Below are positions 1 to 8,493 of a stretch of 64,000 nt of DNA, piece by piece; the stretch's first letter is position 1; each line of letters starts with the position of its first letter. Source of the DNA: Sipunculus nudus (Eukaryota; Annelida; Sipuncula; Golfingiida; Sipunculidae); the NCBI GenBank assembly GCA_026874595.1, contig JAPPUL010000079.1:677001-741000 (forward strand), in the 5' to 3' direction. A program made the translations under genes and the position numbers. The notes beneath the pieces are model-generated. The model made no database searches. It was not told the origin of the DNA and saw only the letters and a program-made list of their open reading frames with translations.

Positions 1-651
1 TTACAAAAAATACTAGATAAATTTGCAGGACATAATGCAGAAAAGCTGGTAAACATAACACTTCTAAAGTCAATGCAGCAAGCCTGTTACTCAGTTGAGA
101 ATACGGGACATTATGCACTTGGCTTTGAATACTACACACATTTTACATCGCCAATAAGAAGATATTGTGATCTTGTAGTTCATAGATTGCTTAAGGCAAG
201 GTTAAATGCAGAATATGAAAATAGTAGAGGAGAGCTAGGGTCTGGCTTTAAAAAAGGTGCTCGTGGGAATAAAGGAAATACTAAAAAGATTTCGGCTCAT
301 TTTAAAGCTATAACAAAACATATATCAGAGACGGAAAGAACAGCGATTAGTTCAGAACGTGATATAATAAAGAAAAAGAGTGCTCGTTTTATGAAAGATA
401 AGGTAGGACTTGAGTTTGGAGGAACAATATCTGGTGTATCAGATTTTGGGCTTTTTGTTGAACTTGCTCCTTATGGAATAGAAGGACTTGTTAGAATAAG
501 CGATCTTGAGGGTTATTATATGCATAATGAAGAGGAATACTCTCTTGAAAGAAAAGATAAAAACATAAGCTATAGATTAGGTGATAAATTAAAAGTTCGG
601 CTTGTTTCTGTAGATGTTGAAAGGACATTTATAGATCTTATCCCAACGTAA
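1..651 (+). CDS. rnr: Ribonuclease R, C-terminal part (5' end outside window)
   Basis: This is the C-terminal third of a 3'-5' exoribonuclease of the RNase II/R family, which degrades structured RNA in the cytoplasm. The reading frame is open from base 1, so the gene starts before the window. Residues such as HFTSPIRRYCDLVVHR are the conserved end of the RNB catalytic domain. A C-terminal S1 RNA-binding domain follows (roughly codons 135-215 of the visible part, with GTISGVSDFGLFVEL). The lysine-rich linker between RNB and S1 fits RNase R. The stop is TAA at 649-651, and the phosphatase gene follows 71 bases downstream on the same strand, possibly co-transcribed. RNase R rather than RNase II is favoured by the basic region, but the N-terminal cold-shock domains cannot be seen. 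Confidence 0.93.
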   Translation, partial: LQKILDKFAGHNAEKLVNITLLKSMQQACYSVENTGHYALGFEYYTHFTSPIRRYCDLVVHRLLKARLNAEYENSRGELGSGFKKGARGNKGNTKKISAHFKAITKHISETERTAISSERDIIKKKSARFMKDKVGLEFGGTISGVSDFGLFVELAPYGIEGLVRISDLEGYYMHNEEEYSLERKDKNISYRLGDKLKVRLVSVDVERTFIDLIPT

Positions 652-722
652 CAAAACGCGTAATCTTTAATACTTGTTTTAAAAAGCCTTATAAAAAGCT
701 TCATGTAAGCGAAGGTGTTGTT

Positions 723-1985
723 TTGCCAGAAAATACAAAAATACATATAATAGACCAAGACCCATTAAGCCTAGAAGATATATTAAAACTACTTGATACT
801 AAATATACCATAACAAAAAGTAGCGGATTAGAAAATATAAATAATAAAAAAGAAAGTCCGCCTAACGTAGTAATACTAAATCCAAAACTAGAAAATGATA
901 ACGACTTTAAGCAGCTTTATAAGTCCTTAGAAAACCAACTTAACGGCACTCCAATATATATAATTTTGCTAATAGATAAAGTAGAGATTAAAGACTTTTT
1001 CAATTTGTTTGCAAGCGGTTGTTACGATTATATCGAAAAACCTATAAAAAAGCATGTTCTAGATTACAAAATAAAGAAGGGCATTAAACTTTATACTCAG
1101 TTAAATAAACTTAGTATCCTTGAAAAAGAGAATAAAAGACTACTAAGTGAATGCAAGAATCTAAAACAAAAGCTATTAGAAACAAAGGATACAAATAATA
1201 TTCTTAAGGAAAGAACTTGTAAAGAAGAGGATTTACAAAAGCAAAATAGCGAATTACAAAAAGATATAACTCTAACAAGCAAATTACAAAAGAACTTTCT
1301 CCCCCAGATAATACCAGAATGTAGTTTATATAAGATATATACCCGTTACCATGCTATAAAGGAGATAGGTGGAGACTTTTATGATTTCTTTAAAATAAAA
1401 GACAAAAAGCTTGGAGTACTAATAGGAGATGTTTCGGGACATGGTATAGCTTCTGCCTTTATAAAATACATGGTTAAAAGGATAATCTCGGAAGACAAAA
1501 GTATATTAGAAAACTCATCTAATCTATTTTATAAATTAAATGAGAACTTAACCGGCAAAATATATAATCATTTCGTAACCGCATTTTATAGTATATTCAA
1601 TCTAGAAGAGCAAGAGTTAAAATACGTCTCAGCAGGACATGTTCCGACATTGCTTTATAAGAAAAGCCAGGGCATGGTATATACTCTTAAAGCACAAAGC
1701 ACTGTTATGGGAATACTAAATAATGTTTTATATCCTGAAACAACAGTTTCACTACAAAGGGGAGATCGTATATTATTTATAACAGATGGATTAATAGAAG
1801 TATTCAACGAGGAAAAAGAACAATATGGCCTTGAAAGACTCATTGAACTTTTTAAGCACATTAATAAAACCTCAAAGCTATCACCAGATCTAATAATAGA
1901 TCATATAATACAAACGGTACTTGACTTTTCTTTTAAAAAAGAATTTAAAGACGACGTTGCTATAATATTTATAGAAGTAAATTAG
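723..1985 (+). CDS. SpoIIE-family PP2C phosphatase with degenerate receiver domain
   Basis: This is a probable cytoplasmic signalling serine/threonine phosphatase. Residues 1-125 have the shape of a response-regulator receiver: an acidic start IIDQDP, a hydrophobic strand VVILNP and the EKPI lysine-proline near the end. The usual phospho-acceptor aspartate is replaced by Asn53, so ordinary phosphotransfer is unlikely. Residues about 130-190 are a strongly charged coiled coil. Residues about 195-420 are a PP2C/SpoIIE domain with GGDFYDFF, GDVSGHGIASAF, SAGHVP, DGLIEVFN and a terminal DDVAIIFIE, supplying the metal-binding aspartates. Such proteins often act in partner-switching pathways with anti-sigma factors, but no partner is adjacent. 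The start is TTG with a weak ribosome site. The last 26 codons are copied three times downstream (see the repeat at 1908). Confidence 0.88.
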   Translation: MPENTKIHIIDQDPLSLEDILKLLDTKYTITKSSGLENINNKKESPPNVVILNPKLENDNDFKQLYKSLENQLNGTPIYIILLIDKVEIKDFFNLFASGCYDYIEKPIKKHVLDYKIKKGIKLYTQLNKLSILEKENKRLLSECKNLKQKLLETKDTNNILKERTCKEEDLQKQNSELQKDITLTSKLQKNFLPQIIPECSLYKIYTRYHAIKEIGGDFYDFFKIKDKKLGVLIGDVSGHGIASAFIKYMVKRIISEDKSILENSSNLFYKLNENLTGKIYNHFVTAFYSIFNLEEQELKYVSAGHVPTLLYKKSQGMVYTLKAQSTVMGILNNVLYPETTVSLQRGDRILFITDGLIEVFNEEKEQYGLERLIELFKHINKTSKLSPDLIIDHIIQTVLDFSFKKEFKDDVAIIFIEVN

Positions 1986-2518
1986 ATACTATCTTTTTGA
2001 GGAACAGCTTAACGCCTGCTTGGACCTATGTTAATTAATAAAACCTAAAAAAAGCCCCACCAGATAAATAGATAACTACAATACAAACGCTGCTTGCTCT
2101 TTTCTTTTAAAAAAGAATTTAAAGACGACGTTGCTATAATATTTATAGAAGTAAATTAGATATTATCTTTTTGAGGAACAGCTTAACGCCTGCTTGGACC
2201 TATGTCAATTAATAAAACCTAAAAAAAGCCCCACCAGATAAATAGATAACTACAATACAAACGCTGCTTGCTCTTTTCTTTTAAAAAAGAATTTAAAGAC
2301 GACGTTGCTATAATATTTATAGAAGTAAATTAGATATTATCTTTTTGAGGAACAGCTTAACGCCTGCTTGGACCTATGTCAATTAATAAAACCTAAAAAA
2401 AGCCCCACCAGATAAATAGATAACTACAATACAAACGGTACTTGACTTTTCTTTTAAAAAAGAATTTAAAGACGACGTTGCTATAATATTTATAGAAGTA
2501 AATTAGATACTATCTTTT
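1908..2518. repeat. Tandem array of 173-174 bp gene-tail units between phosphatase gene and prpC
   Basis: Four unit starts (motif ATACAAACG) lie at 1908, 2081, 2255 and 2429, so the period is 173-174 bp. Each unit has the last 26 codons of the phosphatase gene, then a decayed copy of the convergent prpC 3' end (shared CTATCTTTTTGA and GCTTGGACCTA), then a spacer AAACCTAAAAAAAGCCCC. The first unit is the real end of the phosphatase gene, and the last runs into the real end of prpC. Units 2 and 3 carry one extra base that breaks the phosphatase frame, and all copied prpC tails are 4 bases short. They are nearly identical to one another, which suggests recent amplification or homogenisation. I see no other gene here. 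Confidence 0.93.
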
Positions 2519-3631
2519 TGATATAGGAATAGGTTGACGCTCGCTTGGACCTACATAATTACTAAGTGGCCTTATTAGACGATTATCTTTAAGCTGTTCT
2601 ATAATATGCGCTGTCCAGCCTGTTATCCTACTTATAACAAAAATAGGGGTAAACGTCTCAATTGCAAAACCCATCATGTAATACGTAGGCCCCGTTGGGA
2701 AATCTAGATTAGGATGTATGCCTTTTTTGTCAAACATAGTCTTTGCCAATATCTCATACATACGTGCCCATCTGTCTTCTTCTATAATCGCACTCATGCT
2801 TAACATGTACTTTTTCATAGTCGGTACACGAGAATCTCCACTCTTATATACCCTATGTCCAAATCCCATAACCTTTTTACCCGTAGCAAGTGCATCTAAC
2901 ATCCAATCTCTTGCCATGTCCGGATTATCTATTTCTTTCATCATATGCATAACAGCCTCATTAGCTCCCCCATGCAAAGGTCCCTTAAGTGATGCTATTG
3001 CCGCCACAACCGCTCCATATATATCTGACAAAGACGATATCACCACGCGGCTTGTAAACGTCGATGCATTAAATGTATGTTCTGCATAAAGTATCATAGA
3101 TACGTCAAAAGCCTTTAAAACTCCCTTATCTGGCACTTTCCCAAAACACATGTAAAAGAAATTCTCTATGAAAGATAAATCAAGACGAGGCTTTATAATC
3201 TCCTTACCCGCACGGATTCTATAATCATAAGCAACTATTATAGGTATTTTAGCAAATAAGCGGCACGATATATCGTAATTCTTTGCATAGTTAGATACAT
3301 CCCTATCCTCTATCCCAAGATAACTTACTGCTGTACGCAGCGTATCCATAGGATGGGCTTTATTGTCAAACACGCTAATTAAATTTGTTAGGTTATCTGA
3401 TATATGTCGATTAGACTTTTCTGTCTCCTTAAAAGTCTTAAGCTCTCTTTCATTAGGTAAATCTCCATTTAAAAGTAAATAAGCAACCTCCTCAAAAGAG
3501 CACTCCTTTGCAAGAGATTGTACAGGATAGCCATAATAAACCAAAGAGTTTATATCTGGCATGACTTTAGATATACTTGAATCCTCAACCACAACCCCCT
3601 CAAGACCCTTATTTGCTATTTTATGTTCCAT
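2510..3631 (-). CDS. prpC: 2-methylcitrate synthase / citrate synthase family
   Basis: This citrate-synthase-fold enzyme (373 aa, the size of the short bacterial type) condenses oxaloacetate with an acyl-CoA. The catalytic pattern is clear: PLHGGANEAV (first histidine), GFGHRVYKSGDSR (second histidine), LDFPTGPTYY (aspartate region) and the C-terminal RPLSNYVGPSERQP. Propionyl-CoA rather than acetyl-CoA is inferred from the neighbours prpE, prpB and prpD; the sequence alone does not separate the two activities. The gene is divergent from prpE (266 bp between starts). A GGAG ten bases before the ATG supports the start. The 3' end borders the tandem array. If this is the only such gene in the genome, it may also serve as citrate synthase. 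Confidence 0.85.
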   Translation of the reverse strand: MEHKIANKGLEGVVVEDSSISKVMPDINSLVYYGYPVQSLAKECSFEEVAYLLLNGDLPNERELKTFKETEKSNRHISDNLTNLISVFDNKAHPMDTLRTAVSYLGIEDRDVSNYAKNYDISCRLFAKIPIIVAYDYRIRAGKEIIKPRLDLSFIENFFYMCFGKVPDKGVLKAFDVSMILYAEHTFNASTFTSRVVISSLSDIYGAVVAAIASLKGPLHGGANEAVMHMMKEIDNPDMARDWMLDALATGKKVMGFGHRVYKSGDSRVPTMKKYMLSMSAIIEEDRWARMYEILAKTMFDKKGIHPNLDFPTGPTYYMMGFAIETFTPIFVISRITGWTAHIIEQLKDNRLIRPLSNYVGPSERQPIPISKR

Positions 3632-3844
3632 AAACTATTTTCTCCTAACATACTATTTTATTTATTTTAGTATTTGTAATTCTATCCTTAACATTCTCTT
3701 CCTAAAAAGATATCAAACTCCCATCTATAACCAAAGTGCACCTTTGCAATAAATATTTGTAATAAATAATAGATAAAAATCAATAAAAAAGCTTATTTAC
3801 TAAAGCAAAAATCTAAAACTCCAACGCCTCAATAAAATAAATTC

Positions 3845-3895
3845 TTTACATTTATTACAAAGCCTTTTTTAATAATATAATTTAGGAGTATAAAC
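3845..3895 (+). promoter_or_regulatory. Possible prpE promoter and ribosome binding site
   Basis: Before prpE there is a TTACAA about 15 bases ahead of a perfect TATAAT (3876-3881). A good Shine-Dalgarno AGGAG follows at 3884-3888, about nine bases before the ATG. The -35 spacing is short, so the promoter assignment is tentative, while the ribosome site is convincing. The rest of the 3632-3897 gap between the divergent prpC and prpE is plain AT-rich sequence in which I see no operator. Confidence 0.35.
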
Positions 3896-3897
3896 TT

Positions 3898-5799
3898 ATG
3901 TACAAAAGCTACAAAGAAGCTTACAATAAATCAATAGATGACCCACAAGCCTTCTGGGCCGATGCGGCACAAAAGATAAGCTGGTTTTCCAAATATACAA
4001 AAGTGCTTGACGATACTAAAAAACCATTTTACAGGTGGTTTGCTGATGGAGAGATTAATACATGCTATAACGCACTTGACTATCACGTTGAAAATGGTAA
4101 AGCGAGGCAAAATGCCATAATATACGATAGCCCTGTTACAAAGACTATAGAGAAGATAACGTATGAGGAGTTGCTTTTAAAGGTTAGTATTTTTGCCGGA
4201 GGCCTTATAAAGAATGGAGTTAAAAAAGGAGATAGGGTATTAATTTATATGCCAATGATACCTCAAACGCTTATTGCAGTCTATGCTTGTGCCCGGATTG
4301 GAGCTATACATTCTGTAGTATTTGGAGGTTTTGCCTCTCATGAGCTTGCGGTTCGAATAGACGATGCCAAACCAAAGATTATAGTATCTGCCTCATGCGG
4401 CATTGAAGTACAAAAGATTGTCGAGTACAAACCCCTTATTGATGCTGCTATAAAACAAGCATCTCACAAGCCTTCTAAAGTGATAGTCTTTCAACGTGAG
4501 CAATGTCAGGCAAAGCTAAATAAAGATATTGACATAGATTGGAACGACTTTATAAAAGACGCAAAGAAAGCAGATTGCGTTAGTGTAAAAGGCAGCGACC
4601 CGCTATATATACTATACACATCAGGCACGACCGGAATACCAAAAGGAATAGTGCGAGATAATGCAGGACACGCTGTTGCACTAAAGTGGTCTATGCAATA
4701 TATTTATGGAGTGTCGCCGGGAGACGTTTTTTGGGCGGCCTCAGATGTTGGATGGGTTGTTGGACACTCATACATAATATATGCACCTTTGCTTTATGGT
4801 TGTACAAGCGTATTATACGAAGGCAAACCAATTGGAACGCCTGATGCGGGAGCATTTTTCAGGGTAATAGAAGAGCATAAGGTAAAGGTTTTATTTACAG
4901 CGCCAACTGCAATTAGAGCCATAAAGCAAGCTGACCCTGAGGGGAATTACATGAAAAAGTATAATATACCCCATTTTAAATATCTTTTTCTTGCGGGAGA
5001 AAGGCTTGATCCGCCAACTTATAAATGGATAAAGGATTTGCTTGATGTGCCCGTCCTTGACCATTGGTGGCAAACCGAAACAGGTTGGCCTATTGTTTCA
5101 ACTTGTATGGGCATAGAAGAGTTTGAGCAAAAAGCAGGTTCGTCAAGCTATCCTGTACCGGGCTTTAAGGTTGAGATTATGGATAGTCAGGGGAATGAGT
5201 GCCAACGAGGAGCTGAGGGCGCTGTTACTATAAAACTACCGCTTCCACCAGGCACACTATTATCCTTGTGGCAAAATGACGAACGTTATCTAAAAGAGTA
5301 CCTGTCTACGTATTCGGGATACTATTTAACCGGTGATGGGGGATATATCGATAAGGATGGCTATGTTTTTATCATGGGGAGAATTGATGATGTTATTATT
5401 GTTGCAGGGCATAACCTTTCAACTGGCAGTCTTGAAGAGGTAATCGCTTCTCATAAAGATGTTGCCGAATGTGCTGTTATTGGCGTTTATGACCAATTGA
5501 AAAATCAACTGCCTATTGGCTTTGTAACATTAAAATCAGGCGTTACCAAAGAACAAAAGCTTATAAAAGAAGAACTTATTGGCCTTGTAAGAGAACAAAT
5601 TGGACCTGTTGCTAGTTTCAAACAATGTCTTATTGTAAAAAGACTCCCAAAAACACGTTCTGGCAAAATACTTCGTTCTGTTATGAGAAGCATTGCAGAC
5701 TCAAAACCTTATAGAGTGCCATCGACCATCGACGACCCAACCATTTTGGACGAAATAAAACACTCTTTGGTTTCTATTGGTTATGCCAACGGTAAATAA
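3898..5799 (+). CDS. prpE: Propionyl-CoA synthetase
   Basis: This AMP-forming acyl-CoA synthetase (633 aa) activates propionate to propionyl-CoA, the entry step of the methylcitrate cycle. The N-terminus (QAFWADAAQKISWFSKYTKV, then FYRWFADGEINTCYNALD) resembles PrpE rather than acetyl-CoA synthetase. The adenylation P-loop is YTSGTTGIPKGIVRD (about residue 240), with a WWQTETGWP core motif in the middle and a C-terminal hinge and lysine loop PKTRSGKILRSVMR whose lysine is needed for catalysis. The length equals the family norm. It diverges from prpC and converges on prpB-prpD with only 53 bp between stops. It could accept acetate as a side substrate. Confidence 0.9.
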   Translation: MYKSYKEAYNKSIDDPQAFWADAAQKISWFSKYTKVLDDTKKPFYRWFADGEINTCYNALDYHVENGKARQNAIIYDSPVTKTIEKITYEELLLKVSIFAGGLIKNGVKKGDRVLIYMPMIPQTLIAVYACARIGAIHSVVFGGFASHELAVRIDDAKPKIIVSASCGIEVQKIVEYKPLIDAAIKQASHKPSKVIVFQREQCQAKLNKDIDIDWNDFIKDAKKADCVSVKGSDPLYILYTSGTTGIPKGIVRDNAGHAVALKWSMQYIYGVSPGDVFWAASDVGWVVGHSYIIYAPLLYGCTSVLYEGKPIGTPDAGAFFRVIEEHKVKVLFTAPTAIRAIKQADPEGNYMKKYNIPHFKYLFLAGERLDPPTYKWIKDLLDVPVLDHWWQTETGWPIVSTCMGIEEFEQKAGSSSYPVPGFKVEIMDSQGNECQRGAEGAVTIKLPLPPGTLLSLWQNDERYLKEYLSTYSGYYLTGDGGYIDKDGYVFIMGRIDDVIIVAGHNLSTGSLEEVIASHKDVAECAVIGVYDQLKNQLPIGFVTLKSGVTKEQKLIKEELIGLVREQIGPVASFKQCLIVKRLPKTRSGKILRSVMRSIADSKPYRVPSTIDDPTILDEIKHSLVSIGYANGK

Positions 5800-5852
5800 G
5801 AGAGTTAAAAAGAAATAGAAATATTTGCTCTTTGTAATATATTATTTGTAAG

Positions 5853-6755
5853 TTATTTTTGATTTAATGTAAAATCATATAAACTATTATCAAATGTATT
5901 GTACTCTTTATATGACAATAAATCGTATAACTGTGCCCTGTTTTGCATATTATCAAGTATAGCTTCTTGCGTCCCTGCTTCCTTTATTACATTAAGAGCG
6001 TCTTCTACTGATTTCATCGCTGTTCGAAGGAGCGTTACGGGATATATTACTATGCTATACCCAAGGTCGTTAAGCTCGGAATAACTAAGTAGTGGCGACT
6101 TGCCAAATTCTGTCATGTTTGCAAGTAGTGGCGCCTTTACATGCTTACGGAATGTTTCAAACTCCTTTATGTCCTTTAACGCCTCAGGGAAAATCATATC
6201 AGCTCCTGCATCTACATATGCATTTGCTCTTTTAATCGCTTCTTCAAGACCTAAAACTCCTCGGGCATCTGTCCTTGCTATTAATAAGAAATTCGGGTCT
6301 CGACGCGCAAGCACTGCCGACCTTATCTTCTTTACCATATCATCAACATCCACCAAAACCTTATTATCTAAATGTCCACACCGTTTTGGGTTTTGTTGGT
6401 CCTCCATATGGCAACCACTAAGTCCACTGGCCTCCATCTCAAGTATCGTTCTTGCCACGTTCATTGTCTCTCCAAATCCTGTATCTATATCTATTATAGA
6501 AGGCAAACTCGTAACCCGCGCAATTGCACCTCCCCGACTGCTTACCTCGCTTAATGTCGTAAGTCCTATATCCGGCCAGCCTAAATCATTCGACAACACC
6601 GCTCCTGATATATATATTCCGTCAAATGACATCTTCTCGATTAACATAGACACTAACGGTGAAAATGACCCTGGAAACCTAAGCAGTTTGCCCGTTCCTA
6701 AAGCCTTTCTAAGCATCGCTCGGCGAGCTTTTGCATCCTTTTCTTTAAATAACAT
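5853..6755 (-). CDS. prpB: 2-methylisocitrate lyase
   Basis: This enzyme cleaves 2-methylisocitrate to succinate and pyruvate, the final step of the methylcitrate cycle. It belongs to the isocitrate lyase/PEP mutase superfamily (300 aa). The active-site loop is KRCGHL (catalytic cysteine). The metal-binding region includes DIDTGFGE, and EDQQNPKRCGH follows directly, as in PrpB. I place the start at the ATG at 6755 because a GGAGG lies 8 bases upstream; a GTG at 6764 overlaps that ribosome site and is unlikely to be used. The start overlaps the end of prpD by 11 bases, so the two genes are probably translationally coupled. Confidence 0.92.
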   Translation of the reverse strand: MLFKEKDAKARRAMLRKALGTGKLLRFPGSFSPLVSMLIEKMSFDGIYISGAVLSNDLGWPDIGLTTLSEVSSRGGAIARVTSLPSIIDIDTGFGETMNVARTILEMEASGLSGCHMEDQQNPKRCGHLDNKVLVDVDDMVKKIRSAVLARRDPNFLLIARTDARGVLGLEEAIKRANAYVDAGADMIFPEALKDIKEFETFRKHVKAPLLANMTEFGKSPLLSYSELNDLGYSIVIYPVTLLRTAMKSVEDALNVIKEAGTQEAILDNMQNRAQLYDLLSYKEYNTFDNSLYDFTLNQK

Positions 6756-8256
6756 TATATACACCTCCTTTATTATTCACCTTAAGCTTGCCGTCTGGCA
6801 ATACCACATTAAGTTGTCTTACCTCATCTGCTCCCAAATCAGGAAGACGCTCTACTAAGTTTATAAACCTATCTCGCTCCCCCTTCTCTATTATTCCCTC
6901 TGTCATTATGTCAAATTTCCTTATGTAATCTTCTCGTACAAATGGCTTTTTCCCTGCAGGATGTGCATTTGCTCTTAAAAGACTATCTGTTAACACTTTA
7001 CCATTCTTAAACTTTATCTGAACCCGTCCTCCAAAAGCTTTCTTATTTGGGTCTGGATCATGATACAGCTTTGTCCAGTATGGTTCTTCCTCTGTTTTTA
7101 CCTTCTGCCAAAGACGGACTGTCTCAGGACGATTTGCTCGCTCTTTAGTGTAGCTATCAACATGATGCCATCTTCCATCCTCAAGCGCTACTGCAAATAT
7201 ATATGAAATGCTGTGATCTAATGTTTCACGAGTCGTCTTTGGGTCGTACTTTTGAGGGTCTCCCGACCCGCTACCTATTACATAATGCGTATGATGACTT
7301 GTGTAGATAATTACTTCCTCAATATCTTCAAAGTTAGTTATTTCCTTTCTCATACTAAACGCAAGGTCTATTAGTGCCTGTGACTGATATTCAGCTGAAT
7401 GCTCTTTCGTATATGTCTCCATTATAGAACGCTTTGGCTCTCCTGGCTCAACCAAATCTATATAATATTCACTATCAGGTCCATCCAAAATCCACGCGAG
7501 TACGCTGTCCTCACCCTCATATATAGGCGATGGCGCACCCTCTCCCCTCATACACCTATCTACTGCCTCAATGCCCAACTTGCCAGCATGAGCCGGGGCA
7601 AATGCCTTCCAACTTGATATGGTTCCTTTCCTAGACTGACGCGTTGTACAAGATACATGTAAAGCCTGTTGGATAGATTGATATACCTCTTCAACATCAA
7701 GGCCAAGCAATGTTCCAAGTCCTCCCGCGACCGACGGACACAAGTGTGCTATATGATCTATCTTATGTTTATGAAGGCATATCCCCTTAACCAAACTAAC
7801 CTGTATCTCATATCCCGTATTTATACCTTGTAATAAAGATTTTCCATCAAGCCCCTTATGTTGTGCTACGGCAAGTATTGGAGGAATATTATCTGCTGGA
7901 TGGGAATAGTCTGCTGCCAAAAACGTATCATGCATATCAAGCTCTCTAACTGCTGTACCATTAGCCCATGCCGCCCATGCTGGGTCATAACTCTTATCAT
8001 TTACTCCAAATATCTTTGCTCCACCCGCCATTGGATGACATAATGCTTGGGAACGTGCTGTTACTACAGGTCCGCGGTTTGCCGCTGCTATTGCTACTGA
8101 TGCATTGTCTATTATCCGATTTATAAGCATCTCTTTTACATCTTCTTCTAAAACCGTTTTATCCACCGAAAGTTTTGCTAGCTTAAAAGCCAGCTGGTCC
8201 TCCTTGCTTATCCCCTCTTTTGATGAATATACTACTACCTTGTGCTTCTTTGGCAT
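6745..8256 (-). CDS. prpD: 2-methylcitrate dehydratase, MmgE/PrpD family
   Basis: This cofactor-independent dehydratase (503 aa) converts 2-methylcitrate to 2-methyl-cis-aconitate. Segments such as HPMAGGAKIFGV, ADYSHPADNIPP, RQSRKGTISSWKAFAPAHAG and FGGRVQIKFKNGK are typical of PrpD along its full length. The start is the ATG at 8256 behind AAAGGGGGA. It is the first gene of a two-gene minus-strand unit with prpB, which overlaps its end. A following methylisocitrate hydration step would normally use an aconitase, which is not in the window. The 237 bases upstream (8257-8493) are AT-rich and hold no gene that I can see. Confidence 0.92.
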   Translation of the reverse strand: MPKKHKVVVYSSKEGISKEDQLAFKLAKLSVDKTVLEEDVKEMLINRIIDNASVAIAAANRGPVVTARSQALCHPMAGGAKIFGVNDKSYDPAWAAWANGTAVRELDMHDTFLAADYSHPADNIPPILAVAQHKGLDGKSLLQGINTGYEIQVSLVKGICLHKHKIDHIAHLCPSVAGGLGTLLGLDVEEVYQSIQQALHVSCTTRQSRKGTISSWKAFAPAHAGKLGIEAVDRCMRGEGAPSPIYEGEDSVLAWILDGPDSEYYIDLVEPGEPKRSIMETYTKEHSAEYQSQALIDLAFSMRKEITNFEDIEEVIIYTSHHTHYVIGSGSGDPQKYDPKTTRETLDHSISYIFAVALEDGRWHHVDSYTKERANRPETVRLWQKVKTEEEPYWTKLYHDPDPNKKAFGGRVQIKFKNGKVLTDSLLRANAHPAGKKPFVREDYIRKFDIMTEGIIEKGERDRFINLVERLPDLGADEVRQLNVVLPDGKLKVNNKGGVYNVI

Positions 8257-8493
8257 TTTATCCCCCTTTAATTATCTCTTTTTACTTACCTAATCTAACA
8301 TGAGTTTTATAAGATTTTATATGTTACTTTTAATATCCACTACCGAAATATACTCTTTTGCTCATAGCCGTTATAGCAATTTTTTTAGCTTCAAACTTTT
8401 TTGTTTTATGTTTAATTTTTATACACTGTTTTTGCTTATGGTAGGATTTTTGTATTGTTTTTGCATTTTATGGTAAGTTAATTTTAATATATA

